A model generated the notes under the pieces. That model was not told where the DNA came from and searched no databases. It was given only the letters and a program-made list of their open reading frames with translations. Of a DNA stretch of 64,000 nt, positions 27,957-37,454 are shown in pieces (position 1 is the stretch's first letter; every line of letters starts with the position of its first letter). Source of the stretch: CALJFL01 sp963669435 (GTDB lineage: Bacteria; Pseudomonadota; Gammaproteobacteria; Pseudomonadales; Halieaceae); assembly GCA_963669435.1 (NCBI GenBank), contig OY770025.1, forward strand, positions 4,278,001 through 4,342,000, given 5' to 3'. Made by a program: the position numbers and the translations under genes.

Positions 27957-28160
27957 TGTGTGTCCTGTCATATCCCGGGATTTTTGAATCGCCTCGGAAA
28001 GACTACCGGAACCGGCAATCCTTGTGACCGAAGGGCTGCAAGTCTATCAGAGGGACCCATGAGATGACACAGATTACCCCCGGCACTGTCGCGACTTCTT
28101 TGGGCTCACCAGATGCTTTACCATGGCGCCACCGTTGACCAACCTGTTTCAGGATTATCT

Positions 28161-29171
28161 ATGACCAAGCAACTTGTGTTCGCTCTCGCCCTGGCCTGGG
28201 CGCTTCCTAGCGCAGCCGCTAAGCTCGGCGACTGCGTAGCGATTGCAGACAACAGCGAGCGACTGGTTTGTTACGACCGGGCAGCAGGCCGGGCAAGCGA
28301 CGCTGGCACCAACGACGAATCCACCGACAGTGCTCTGGTGGACACACCGGTAGCCGCGGTGGCAACTGAAGACGAACCCGAACTCCTCTTCCAGGAGCGA
28401 CTGGAGATCGAAGAACAGGCCGCCAACAATCCCTGGGTGATTACCCCACATCGGCGCAATTACCTGTTGCCCGTTACCTACAACAGCAACATCAACACCG
28501 AACCTTTTGAATCCATCTTTCCCGATGGCGAAATGGACGAGGTTGAAGCGAAATTCCAGATCAGCATCAAAGCGCCGGTGTGGGAGGACATACTGGGTGA
28601 AGGCACCAACCTGTGGGTCGCCTACACCCAGGAGAACTGGTGGCAGGTATACAACTCCGAGGAGTCTGCCCCATTCCGCGAAACCAACTACCAGCCGGAG
28701 GCCATCCTTACCTTTGAGAATGATTTTGAATTCTGGGGCTTCAGGAACACACTCCTGGGGGTCAGCCTGACCCACCAATCCAATGGCCGTGGAGAGGTGT
28801 TGTCACGCAGCTGGAACCGGATTATCGCGAGCGCGCTGCTGGAGCGGGACCGTATGAGCGTATCCGCGCGTGCCTGGTATCGACTTCCAGAAGATGAGGA
28901 AGACGACGACAACCCGAATATGTACAACTACTACGGCTATGGGGACATTACCGGCACCTGGAAATGGCGGGACCAGCAATTCTCAGTGATGCTGCGCAAC
29001 AATCTACGCTCAGAGAACAAAGGGGCGATTCAACTGGACTGGACCTTCCCGTTGAGTGAACGCTTTCGCGGGTACGTGCAGTACTTTAACGGATACGGTG
29101 AAAGCATGATCGACTACGATCACAGCGTGAACCGGATTGGCATTGGCGTTTCAATGACGGAATTATTCTAG
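28161..29171 (+). CDS. pldA: Outer-membrane phospholipase A1
   Basis: The 336-residue mature-length protein has a signal peptide (MTKQLVFALALAWALPSAAA). The OMPLA active-site motif SLTHQSNGRGEVLSRSWNRI contains the catalytic His-Ser pair, with an Asn (DYDHSVNRIGIG region) near the end and amphipathic beta strands. Active as a dimer in the outer membrane, it hydrolyses misplaced phospholipids. Start at 28161 gives a clean signal peptide; the reading 48 bases longer does not. It ends about 30 bp before the convergent DUF1028 gene. Confidence 0.9.
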   Translation: MTKQLVFALALAWALPSAAAKLGDCVAIADNSERLVCYDRAAGRASDAGTNDESTDSALVDTPVAAVATEDEPELLFQERLEIEEQAANNPWVITPHRRNYLLPVTYNSNINTEPFESIFPDGEMDEVEAKFQISIKAPVWEDILGEGTNLWVAYTQENWWQVYNSEESAPFRETNYQPEAILTFENDFEFWGFRNTLLGVSLTHQSNGRGEVLSRSWNRIIASALLERDRMSVSARAWYRLPEDEEDDDNPNMYNYYGYGDITGTWKWRDQQFSVMLRNNLRSENKGAIQLDWTFPLSERFRGYVQYFNGYGESMIDYDHSVNRIGIGVSMTELF

Positions 29172-29201
29172 TTTCGTCCACACACAGAGCGGTGCGTTGA
29201 G

Positions 29202-30224
29202 CTAATGCGCGCCCGCTCCCAGTATCGTTTCGAGCAGCTTCGGATCATCCGGCAGCAGCCCGGAAGCAGGCAAACGAGTAACGACCTCACGCCATAGAGG
29301 CCAGCGCGCAAACGCCTGAGCAAACAGGGGCAAAGATTCCTCAACTTGTCCATCCGCCGCCAAAGTGGCCGCGTGCCAAAACACCATTTCGTGATTGTCT
29401 GGAACGAGACGCTGGGCGTTGGTATAAGCGGTGATCGCCTTGTCAATGTCGCCGCTGGTCATATGAGCGTCACCAGTATTCATAAGATTGTAAGCTCGCG
29501 CGGTGAGCAGTAGTCTTCGCAATTCGACCAAGGGCTCAGGATGGTCATCGACGCGCACATTAAACACTCTGCCGCCCCATTCAGGCAAAACCCTGTCACC
29601 GCTCACCACCAGAAGCGCTGCAGACTGCTGCCCACGCACATCTCCGCCGGCCTCCTCAGCAGCATCAAGTGCAGCCAATAATCTTTCCGCCAGGTCTCCC
29701 TTACTCGCCCGGTAGGCGCTCGCCATTGCCGAACATACAGTCGGCCGCCACATCATGTTCGCCTGCACCGTAAAGCCCTCACCGGCTTCATCACAGTACT
29801 CCGCGATAGCTTTTTCACCCGTGTGGTGACTGGCATTACCTTCACTGTCGACCATACCCACTTGCCTGACATTGGCATGGTCGTCCACAGCAAGCAGCGC
29901 AGCCAATGCCTGATCCGCTCGCTTTCCCGCTCGCATGAGTTGCAGCCCCAGCGGTCCGTATGCAGGGTCGATAAAAGACTGGGTCGCCACCGCACCGACA
30001 CCGGGCTCCGCCCAGATCACATCAGACCCTACCGCAAACCAGTGCGACTGAACGGCTGCACCTAGCTGGCCTGTCGCCGGGTCCCGTGCGACGATTGAAT
30101 AGGTGTGTACCGGCCTCAAGGGAGGCCCTTCTGCATGCGCGAAGGTGTTAACAATACCAGTCAAAAATAACAACAACCATATCGAGAGCTTCACTTGTAT
30201 AATCTGCCTAAGCTTTAGCCGCAC
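29202..30224 (-). CDS. Exported DUF1028 protein with TPR-like tail
   Basis: The 340-residue protein has a signal peptide (IWLLLFLTGIVNTFAHA) and a DUF1028 domain beginning HTYSIVARDPATGQLGAAVQS, with WAEPGVGAVATQSF and VGMVDSEGNASHHTG. DUF1028 has an Ntn-hydrolase-like fold and proven hydrolytic function is lacking for most members. The C-terminal ~90 residues (AITAYTNAQRLVPDNHEMVFWHAA) resemble tetratricopeptide repeats. Function unknown, periplasmic or secreted. Confidence 0.82.
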   Translation of the reverse strand: MRLKLRQIIQVKLSIWLLLFLTGIVNTFAHAEGPPLRPVHTYSIVARDPATGQLGAAVQSHWFAVGSDVIWAEPGVGAVATQSFIDPAYGPLGLQLMRAGKRADQALAALLAVDDHANVRQVGMVDSEGNASHHTGEKAIAEYCDEAGEGFTVQANMMWRPTVCSAMASAYRASKGDLAERLLAALDAAEEAGGDVRGQQSAALLVVSGDRVLPEWGGRVFNVRVDDHPEPLVELRRLLLTARAYNLMNTGDAHMTSGDIDKAITAYTNAQRLVPDNHEMVFWHAATLAADGQVEESLPLFAQAFARWPLWREVVTRLPASGLLPDDPKLLETILGAGAH

Positions 30225-30284
30225 TTGTAGGATTTACACGCCGATGCCCGGTTACAGGCAGCATCTTGGTGTTGCAATCCAGCG

Positions 30285-30524
30285 CTAAGCCTCCTCTGGC
30301 AACTCCTCGAAATGTTTGCGTTTACCGTCAAACCACTTCTGCATCTCCGCCGGGTCCTGCATCAACTCGCGCATGACCTCCATTGCCTTGAGGTGGGCCT
30401 CATCCTGACTTTGAAACATCTCCATTCCATGCTGTTTACTGAGCTCAGCAATTTCCTCGAAAGTTTCTGCTCGGAATATCTGCTCGCAGGCTCCCCCGAG
30501 TTCGCTACACCTCATCGATTTCAT
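30285..30524 (-). CDS. Small DUF1059-type protein
   Basis: This 79-residue protein starts MKSMRCSELGGACEQIFRAETFEEIAELSKQHG and fits the DUF1059 family, small proteins with a conserved Cys pair (here C6 and C13). GGAG at seven bases supports ATG 30524; a TTG six bases upstream is less likely. The charged helical C-terminus ends with KRKHFEELPEEA. No function is known. It lies upstream of DUF1028 on the same strand with a 60-bp gap. Confidence 0.72.
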   Translation of the reverse strand: MKSMRCSELGGACEQIFRAETFEEIAELSKQHGMEMFQSQDEAHLKAMEVMRELMQDPAEMQKWFDGKRKHFEELPEEA

Positions 30525-30646
30525 CGGCAATCTCCGTAATTTTTGGCTTCGCTAACACTATAGTCGCTAGCTGCGTCGCACGCACATCACAATAGCCTCC
30601 GAACGATCCGCGCGTACGCCCTCCTGTCGCCGCCACTTTTTTGAGG

Positions 30647-30672
30647 CAAAAAAAATCGGCCCGAAGGCCGAT
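30647..30672 (-). terminator. Rho-independent terminator for the TonB receptor gene
   Basis: On the minus strand ATCGGCC-TTCG-GGCCGAT is followed by a run of eight T, a standard intrinsic terminator. It lies about 290 bp after the receptor stop codon, with the inverted-repeat element (30688-30958) between. The distance suggests the element separated gene and terminator. Confidence 0.8.
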
Positions 30673-30687
30673 ATAAGCACCCATACC

Positions 30688-30958
30688 TGAGGCACCTCCG
30701 AACAATACGGTAATGCCTCAGCGGAGCCTTTGCAGCCCTTTGGCAAGGCGAGTCGCGAAGGTCAATGCTGGTTGTCATTGACGAGCGGCTCAACGCAGAC
30801 CAAAGGGCTGCAGAGGCCCGCCCTACGGGGCTTTGTGTAATCTCCGTCCACTGCGTTGCAGCTGCTTGAAAGGCAACCAGCCTTCCTTCGCAACCGCGTC
30901 TTGCGGACAGAGTTTACACAAAGCCTGAGGCATCACCGTATTGTACGGAGGTGCCTTC
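30688..30958. mobile_element. MITE-like inverted-repeat element
   Basis: A 271-bp non-coding segment is bounded by 34-bp inverted repeats (30688-30721 and 30925-30958) agreeing at about 30 positions. Each repeat can itself fold because it ends in CTGAGGCA/TGCCTCAG-type dyads. Two further stems lie inside: GCAGCCCTTTGG/CCAAAGGGCTGC (30732-30743, 30800-30811, with GTCAATG/CATTGAC at its tip) and GGCTTTGTGTAA/TTACACAAAGCC (30829-30840, 30914-30925). It encodes nothing obvious. It may be a miniature inverted-repeat element or a structured intergenic repeat. No clear target duplication was found. Confidence 0.6.
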
Positions 30959-30960
30959 CA

Positions 30961-33225
30961 TTAAATATCCATGCCAATGGTCAGGCGGAAGGTCTGCTCA
31001 TCGCCAATGTACTGGGCGCGCGACTCATTATCGAAGAATGAGTAGCTGGTACCGAACACCGCGTAGGAGTAATCTTCATCCGTCGCGTTTTCTACCGAGA
31101 ACGTAGCCCTGTAGCGACCGGACGGCGAGGTAATGCCAGCACGCAGGTTCAGCAAGCCATAGGAATCTATGTCGTTGAGCGGATTAGCGCCGAGGAGATC
31201 GGTGTTCTTATCATCCTGCCAGGTCCATTCCACGCGACCGAAGCCGGTGTAACCAGAACCACCGAAGTCAAAGTCGTAGTTACCCACCAGTGAATACTGC
31301 CACTCAGGAACTGACGGCAGTGGCTCACCTTCCAGGTCCGGCCTGATGGCGAATTTGTCGAAGGTAACATCCAGGTAAGTGAGCGTACCCAGGAAGCTCA
31401 AGCCTTCCACACTGGGCAACCAGGTCAGATCAATCTCTACGCCATCGGAAAGAACCTCATCGATACCGCGGTTCTCTGCGGTGCCGTCGGGCCCCGTCGT
31501 GATGGTCTGCAGGTTCTCCACCGTCTGGGTAAAGATCGCAGCGTTGAAGGACAGTGCTCCGTCGAGATAACGTCCCTTGATACCCAGTTCGATCAGCGTG
31601 GGGAGTTCGGGATCCAGGACTGGCAGACCACCGGGTTCCGCCAGGGCTACGTCTGAGCTTTCGGCAACATCGATACCTGCACCTTTATAGCCTTCGGAGT
31701 AAGCGAGGTAAGTCGACAATTGGTCGCTGAAGGTATAGCGGCCAATTATGCGGCCAGAGAAGTCCGTATCGTCCACTTTCTGCTCACCGGAAAAGTCTGG
31801 AGTCCAGATACCGCCGGCTGGCAGGACGGGAATAATGGGACTGACTGTACGGGTATACTCCGCTTCTTTCTCTTCATCGGTAAAGCGGCCACCCAGCACG
31901 ATAGAGAACTTGTCGGTAATGTCGAAAGTCGCCTCGCCAAACACCGCATAGTTGGTTGTTTCTACGCTGCGCACGGCGCGGTTAGCGGAGTTAAAGAACG
32001 GTGGGAACGGCAGTGCCAGTTCCACGAACACAGTCCCGTCGGCATCGACATCTTCATAGAAGTAATACAGACCGCCTACGTAAGAGATATTGTCATTGAT
32101 ATCGCCAGCCAGACGGAATTCCTGGCTACGTTGGGTAGATTCCGCCTCGGTGCCATTGCGGTCATTCACGTCTGAGGTCGACAGTGAATCTGCTTCGTTA
32201 AACTCATCGATCTCCCAGTCACGCACGGCGGTGATAGACGTCAGCGTTGCCCATTCCATGTCGTAGTTGATTTCCAGTGCGATGCCGCTGGATTCAGACT
32301 CCTGGCCTATACGGTCGTCAAAAATGCCAACTTCACGGTTGCCATCGCCCGCGCGGATACCCAACTCTGCGAGCGCTGGTTGGAGTTGCTGGGCTCCGGG
32401 GTTAAGCGCAAAATCAATTGCCGGGGTTGGCGGTGCGGCATTGCGGTAAGTTGGCTGACAGCAGGCGTTGTCTTCTTCCACATAGTCAGCTGTCAGCAGA
32501 AAACTTAAGGAATCACTTGGCTCCCACAGCAACTTACCGCGCAGTGACCAGGTGTCCTTGTCGTTCACATCGTCCTGACCGGAGATGGCGTTATCAATCT
32601 TTCCATCGTGTACATGGCTTGAGCCAGTAAGGCGGTAGGCCAGAGTATCTTCGATCAATGCACCGGTGACGCTTCCACGCACCCGAATCTCGTCGAAGGA
32701 GCCGACCATGATGTCACCGCCCGCCGCGAACTCATACTCGGGCTTCTTCGTAATGACATTGACCACGCCGGCAGACGCGTTTTTACCAAACAGTGTGCCC
32801 TGCGGGCCCTTAATCACTTCAAGGCTCTGAATATCGTAAAGGTCGAAGAAACCCTGCGCTTCACGCCCCATTACCACGCCGTCGATCACGGTCGCGACAC
32901 TGGATTCAAATCCGTCACTGAAACTGAAGGTGGAGATACCGCGAATCTGCGTGCCCGCTGCGCGAGAGGTGTTGGTGGGTGAGTAATCAAAGCCCGGGAC
33001 GAACTTGACGATGTCCTCCATGGTGTTGAAACCACTGGCCTGGAAAAAATCCTCACCGAGGACGGACACGGCGACCGGGACTTCGAACAGCGTCTCGGTC
33101 TGCTTACGGGCGGTGACCACCACCTCCTCCAGTGCAAACGGGCTACCCTGGGCCAACGCCCCTGGAGCTTGCAAGGTAGATGCTGCAGTAACAGCGAGGC
33201 CAAGGGGTAAAAGTTTGGATTTCAT
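30961..33225 (-). CDS. TonB-dependent receptor
   Basis: The 754-residue protein has a signal peptide (AVTAASTLQAPGALAQG), a plug domain (EEVVVTARKQTETLFEVPVA, near 35; IKGPQGTLFGKNASAGVVNV near 140) and a long beta barrel ending with the aromatic-rich strand FRLTIGMDI. Receptors of this kind import iron complexes, vitamins or organic polymers through the outer membrane; the substrate is not visible. The RBS GAGGAG fits ATG 33225. Its stop codon abuts the MITE-like element. The upstream 530 bp are AT-rich and include TATAAT-like boxes on the minus strand. Confidence 0.93.
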   Translation of the reverse strand: MKSKLLPLGLAVTAASTLQAPGALAQGSPFALEEVVVTARKQTETLFEVPVAVSVLGEDFFQASGFNTMEDIVKFVPGFDYSPTNTSRAAGTQIRGISTFSFSDGFESSVATVIDGVVMGREAQGFFDLYDIQSLEVIKGPQGTLFGKNASAGVVNVITKKPEYEFAAGGDIMVGSFDEIRVRGSVTGALIEDTLAYRLTGSSHVHDGKIDNAISGQDDVNDKDTWSLRGKLLWEPSDSLSFLLTADYVEEDNACCQPTYRNAAPPTPAIDFALNPGAQQLQPALAELGIRAGDGNREVGIFDDRIGQESESSGIALEINYDMEWATLTSITAVRDWEIDEFNEADSLSTSDVNDRNGTEAESTQRSQEFRLAGDINDNISYVGGLYYFYEDVDADGTVFVELALPFPPFFNSANRAVRSVETTNYAVFGEATFDITDKFSIVLGGRFTDEEKEAEYTRTVSPIIPVLPAGGIWTPDFSGEQKVDDTDFSGRIIGRYTFSDQLSTYLAYSEGYKGAGIDVAESSDVALAEPGGLPVLDPELPTLIELGIKGRYLDGALSFNAAIFTQTVENLQTITTGPDGTAENRGIDEVLSDGVEIDLTWLPSVEGLSFLGTLTYLDVTFDKFAIRPDLEGEPLPSVPEWQYSLVGNYDFDFGGSGYTGFGRVEWTWQDDKNTDLLGANPLNDIDSYGLLNLRAGITSPSGRYRATFSVENATDEDYSYAVFGTSYSFFDNESRAQYIGDEQTFRLTIGMDI

Positions 33226-33756
33226 GCGGTGTCTCCTCGTTAAAGTAGGTACTGCTTTTAGTTATTTACCGAAAACGATACGATTGTAATCTGATTTATA
33301 TTATATATATCGTAAATATACTCCCAAAATTTACTTATGTGAACCCTTATTTTAGGGATTGTTTAACAAAGATGAGGGGAAAATATAAAAACAAAGACGT
33401 GATATACCAGTATAACCCCACAAATACGTGGGCTCAGGTAGATACGATTGAAAGGGAGCTGTGGAGAAGACTTAATGACGATGTTATCAATATAAACATC
33501 AATAAAGCGATCCTGTCACGCAAACATAAGCTAGAACGCCGTTCGGTAATGTCAAATTAGGCGCGCAAGGCAGTATTTTGACTATGTAAGTAATACACCG
33601 TCTACGGACAATATGCCCGACCACCTAGCCCCTATCACCTGATCGGCCTACTCCACATGCAGTGCTTTGCAGGGCCATCAAGATTCCATTATTATATAAT
33701 TCCTTTAATAAGTGTCAAAGCATTTTTTGCTCTGCGATTAGCTCAAGAGATTACCT
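33226..33756. other. AT-rich 530-bp gap with one doubtful short ORF
   Basis: This gap lies between the divergent TonB receptor and epimerase genes. It is clearly richer in A and T than its neighbours, most of all near 33270-33340. A TATAAT-like box on the minus strand near 33300 probably serves the receptor gene, and TATAAT at 33695-33700 may serve the epimerase gene, without a good -35. An open frame at 33372-33560 could make a 62-residue basic protein (starts MRGKYKNKDVIYQYN), but there is no ribosome site and no family I know. I do not count it as a gene. Confidence 0.5.
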
Positions 33757-34809
33757 ATGCCCGTACCGAGTAAACACAGTACCGTTGCCGTAAACGGCGC
33801 GAGTGGATTTTTGGGCGGCTGGACAGTGCGGCTGCTACTCGATAAAGGCTACCGAGTGCGGGCGTGTGTTAGAGACACGGGCGATCTGGATAAAACCGGT
33901 TTTCTCAGAGGGTTTCCCGGCTTCGCATCGGGTAGGTTGACCCTGCACAGCGCGGACCTGAGCGACGCCACGGCTTACGATGGCGTCCTGGAGGGTTGTG
34001 AAGCATTTTTCCACATTGCCCATCTGGGCAACTATAACGATGCTGAGTACGTGGACAGGGTAAACAGGCAGCTAATCGACAGCATCAATAACTCGAAGAC
34101 GATTCGGCGGGTGGCGGTGACGTCCAGTATCGCTGCAGTATTGGACGAGGACGACCTGACCGAGTTGCGGCATCGCCCGGTATTGGATGAAGACCGCTAC
34201 CCCGATAAGTCCAACCCAAACCAGATTTTTGGCAAGCGACACGGCTATTCCATGGGAAAAATTATGATGGAACAGTTGTTTGCTGATGCCGCAGCATCCA
34301 ATGGCAGTTGGGACGCGATCACCGTCTGCCCCGGAGACATCCTCGGCCCCATCCTATCGGCGCACCAGGCGAAACTCGGGCCCTGGCAATTTTTTGTTGG
34401 CGGCATGCTCGGCGGCTATCTACAACAGAGCATGAACTACCGTCCGTGGATGCCCGTGGATGTGCGCGACTGCGCCGCGAGCCATATCGGCTTGATGGAA
34501 AGCAGCCTTGTCAACCATAGCGAACGCTACATTGCCTGGTCGACTGAAACCCGCACCGTAGAGGATATCTGCAGTAGTATCGCGCGCATCCTTCCCGAAC
34601 TTAACCACCTGTCACCAGAGCTTACCGATAAGCAACCGGAAGCCATTCAGTCACGAGAAACAGAGCTTAGAGATATTTGGTCCGGCTGCGTCCTTAAAAA
34701 TGACAGGATTCGCGCCGTGACGGACGTAAGCTTTCGATCACTGGATGACACATTGCGCGACTGCATTGAGTCCCTGCTTTCATTGACGGATCTACCCGTT
34801 AATACCTAG
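33757..34809 (+). CDS. NAD(P)-dependent epimerase/reductase, extended SDR
   Basis: The 350-residue protein has the Rossmann motif VNGASGFLGGWTV (GxxGxxG, about 12-24) and a YSMGK catalytic pair (Tyr-x-x-x-Lys, about 167-171) with a preceding serine in VAVTSSIAAVL. This places it among extended short-chain dehydrogenases of the dihydroflavonol/cinnamoyl-CoA reductase type. Such enzymes reduce aldehydes or ketones with NADPH. Substrate unknown. It is a monocistronic gene by spacing. Confidence 0.85.
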   Translation: MPVPSKHSTVAVNGASGFLGGWTVRLLLDKGYRVRACVRDTGDLDKTGFLRGFPGFASGRLTLHSADLSDATAYDGVLEGCEAFFHIAHLGNYNDAEYVDRVNRQLIDSINNSKTIRRVAVTSSIAAVLDEDDLTELRHRPVLDEDRYPDKSNPNQIFGKRHGYSMGKIMMEQLFADAAASNGSWDAITVCPGDILGPILSAHQAKLGPWQFFVGGMLGGYLQQSMNYRPWMPVDVRDCAASHIGLMESSLVNHSERYIAWSTETRTVEDICSSIARILPELNHLSPELTDKQPEAIQSRETELRDIWSGCVLKNDRIRAVTDVSFRSLDDTLRDCIESLLSLTDLPVNT

Positions 34810-34911
34810 GGCACCTTTCACCTCAAAACGCTCGACGGGGTTGGCCTGTGTAGGCAGTGCTATTTATAATCTGGTCACGGCGTAATTCACAAGAAGAAGA
34901 CGGCACCTTAA

Positions 34912-35697
34912 GTGATCAGAGATTTTATCGACAGTATGCCCCTGTGGGGCGTGCTGCTGACAACCGTAAGTATCGTATGGCTAGCCAGCGAGGCGGGGTT
35001 CCGCACCGGTCAACGCAGCAGTCAGAATCCGGACTTTAACAACGAAACCCAGATCACCTCGATGTCCGGCGCCACGCTTGGTTTATTGGCGTTCCTCCTG
35101 GCTTTTACCTTCAGCATGGCAGCGGGACATTTTGACACCCGCAAGAAGGTCATCCTTGATGAAGCCAAGGTCATTTCTACCGCACATGCGCGCACCTACC
35201 TGCTACCTGCAGAGCAAGTGACCAAAATTCGCTCCATCCTGGAAGAATACACCACCCTGCGCAGCAATATCGCCGGGGACGTGGACGTCGATGCCGTCAT
35301 TCGTGAGTCCGAAGATTTGCAGGCTCAAATGTGGGAAGAAGTCGAATCCCTGGCCGCCGGTGACAAACTCACCGTTATGCATAGCCTAATGATTCAATCC
35401 ATTAATGCCGTATTTGACGCACATTCCGACCGCGTTGCCGCAGGCCTGCACAACCGCATTCCACCGACCATCTGGTTGGCGCTGTACACGGTGCTACTGC
35501 TTTCGATGTTCGGCATGGGGTTCCACTCAGGCATTAAAGGTTCGCGTAGTCCGGTGCCCACAGTGGCGCTCGCCCTGTCCTTCTCGATGGTCCTGTTTCT
35601 GATCGCCGACCTTGACCGGCCAGATTCGGGATTGGTACGGCCGGATCAATCGGCGTTGGCTGCGCTTGAGAAGCGGCTACAAAAACCAGACGAGTGA
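34912..35697 (+). CDS. DUF4239/bestrophin-like membrane protein
   Basis: The 261-residue protein has two hydrophobic stretches at the start (about 11-27 and 52-71, GATLGLLAFLLAFTFSMAAGHFDTRK), a helical middle and two more near 188-232. The pattern, including the FDTRK turn, fits the DUF4239 family described as bestrophin-like. Bestrophins form anion channels, but transport by this family is unproven. The start is GTG at 34912. Confidence 0.78.
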   Translation: MIRDFIDSMPLWGVLLTTVSIVWLASEAGFRTGQRSSQNPDFNNETQITSMSGATLGLLAFLLAFTFSMAAGHFDTRKKVILDEAKVISTAHARTYLLPAEQVTKIRSILEEYTTLRSNIAGDVDVDAVIRESEDLQAQMWEEVESLAAGDKLTVMHSLMIQSINAVFDAHSDRVAAGLHNRIPPTIWLALYTVLLLSMFGMGFHSGIKGSRSPVPTVALALSFSMVLFLIADLDRPDSGLVRPDQSALAALEKRLQKPDE

Positions 35698-35917
35698 CTC
35701 TGGTTTTGGTTATTGCGATCCAGAAAAGCGTACCCCCTTTTGAAACAAATACTTTTGGGTTAGCGTTTTCAGGCTATTAGTATCAAACCGATCATTTCGC
35801 CTTACCTACATCGAAAAAATCTGCCTGTCTGAGTGCAAGCAACTCTCAGCAATTGACCTATACTGGGATTGCAGGACGCATATTCATTCTGGGCATACCA
35901 GATACATGGAGGGAACC

Positions 35918-36904
35918 ATGAAATTTTTGTTTGCCGCACTTGTGTTGATCTCTAGCGCACTTAGCGTGGCGCAAGAGACCACCTATCGATTCACGACGGA
36001 TCCGTTCGAGGATGCAGATTCACCCCTGGCTGCAGGGGTGGTAGTAGAGGGATTCCTGACCCTATCAGAGCCACTGCCGCCCAATCTAGAGAACGAGCCC
36101 GTTGACCCACTACTCGTAATCAATTATTTGATCAAGGTGGGTGAAGCCCAATTTACGCCGGAGAATTCCGTGCTCACCGCAAATGAGCAGTCCAACCCTC
36201 CGATAACGATTCCGTTCAGACTGTCCACGGACGCGAACGGGCTCCCCACGGCTCCGTTTTACATCGGTGCTATCTCACCTGCGCCGCCCCATGAAATGGG
36301 AGACACCATCAGTGCCGTGTTTGTCTATGATTTTAGCCCCCAGCCATTTGCTCCGAAAGAAAAGTCAGCCGCCCTGGCCGTCCTGTGCGAATTTACCTCC
36401 ATCTATATCACCGGCACAGATCAGAAAATTTGTCAGCCAACTTTTGGCCAATATCAAGCTTACGATGACGACCCAAACGTCACCTGGACTATAGATGAAC
36501 CGGGTACCGATAGCTGCGACCAGTTCTCAGGCAAACTTGGCGGCATCTGTAACGCCTATTGCAAAGCCCAGTCCTGCTTTGATACCCCGGATAAGAAATC
36601 CTGCCAGGTACTGGCCCATAACTTCGTGAAGTTCGGTGGATCTTCTAGCGAGCCCCCCTGCGGACCCGTACTACCAGACACCGATGGTGACGGAGTCATA
36701 GACGCTGAAGATAACTGCCCCACCACACCCAACCCGGATCAGGCAGATGAAAACATGAACGGATTTGGCGATGCCTGCGAGCCAAAACAATGCCCAGAGG
36801 AAGCAGATTGCAATGGCAAACAATGTGGGGATGACGGTTGCGGAGGCTCTTGCGGTAGCTGCGGAAGCGACTTCACCTGTAACTCCGCAGGGCTTTGTGA
36901 GTAG
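35918..36904 (+). CDS. Secreted protein with thrombospondin type 3-like repeats and Cys-rich tail
   Basis: The 328-residue protein has a signal peptide (FLFAALVLISSALSVAQ), an N-terminal ~190-residue domain of unknown type, and a cysteine-containing linker (~200-250). The calcium-binding repeats DTDGDGVIDAEDNCPTTPNP and DQADENMNGFGDACEP come next. The end carries CNGKQCGDDGCGGSCGSCGSD. The last two elements are common in secreted or surface proteins of Myxococcota and related groups and unusual here. GGAGGG five bases before ATG 35918 fixes the start. Likely extracellular and calcium-stabilised; no catalytic motif recognised. Confidence 0.8.
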   Translation: MKFLFAALVLISSALSVAQETTYRFTTDPFEDADSPLAAGVVVEGFLTLSEPLPPNLENEPVDPLLVINYLIKVGEAQFTPENSVLTANEQSNPPITIPFRLSTDANGLPTAPFYIGAISPAPPHEMGDTISAVFVYDFSPQPFAPKEKSAALAVLCEFTSIYITGTDQKICQPTFGQYQAYDDDPNVTWTIDEPGTDSCDQFSGKLGGICNAYCKAQSCFDTPDKKSCQVLAHNFVKFGGSSSEPPCGPVLPDTDGDGVIDAEDNCPTTPNPDQADENMNGFGDACEPKQCPEEADCNGKQCGDDGCGGSCGSCGSDFTCNSAGLCE

Positions 36905-36930
36905 CGTTCCAAGTAGGGGTCCTGCTCGGC

Positions 36931-37386
36931 TCAGCCTCCCTTCTCTTCAAGATACCTGAGCTCCATGTCGGACATGGTGGAGCGCGCGTTGTCCAACCAC
37001 CTTCGCCCACCCTCAGTGTTGAGAAAGAGATTTCTGTAACCCATCAACAGGTGATCCGCGAGTTCCTTGGGAATGGCATCCACATGCACACGCCGCATGA
37101 TGGTGGCAAATGCACCCCGCTGTCGATCCATCAACATGCTGAATAGAAAAGCTTCATCATCATTCAGCAACTCAGGCGTGGCGAGACCCTTACGAAATAC
37201 GGCGGCGTTATCACCCTCGTAGACCGGACTGTACGCGTCAAACGCACGTGACATGATATTGTCTTCCGCCTGGGCCTCTAACTGCAGCCGCGTTTGCCGA
37301 ACCTGCATAGCCAGATAGGCGATGGAGATAATTACTGCAATTGCACCGAGTGTTTCAGCAATGGCACCTACGGCGTCCCAGTTCAT
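36931..37386 (-). CDS. Membrane-anchored protein of unknown function
   Basis: The 151-residue protein opens MNWDAVGAIAETLGAIAVIISIAYLAMQVRQ, one N-terminal membrane helix followed by a basic edge. The remaining ~115 residues are soluble helices with FDAYSPVYEGDNAAVFRKGL and LRYLEEKGG. Many marine bacteria carry members of this type with no assigned function. AGGAGG seven bases upstream fixes ATG 37386. It is the downstream end of a run of minus-strand small genes. Confidence 0.7.
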   Translation of the reverse strand: MNWDAVGAIAETLGAIAVIISIAYLAMQVRQTRLQLEAQAEDNIMSRAFDAYSPVYEGDNAAVFRKGLATPELLNDDEAFLFSMLMDRQRGAFATIMRRVHVDAIPKELADHLLMGYRNLFLNTEGGRRWLDNARSTMSDMELRYLEEKGG

Positions 37387-37454
37387 CGTGCTGCCTCCTA
37401 TGGTCGTCAACCTTCAGCTAATACCGTGCTGTGGGTGCGCTCCACGTCGCTGAC

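Noticed and set aside
33339..33560. Plus-strand frame of 73 codons in the AT-rich gap
   Set aside because: No ribosome site, no known family and atypical composition. I list the gap rather than a gene.
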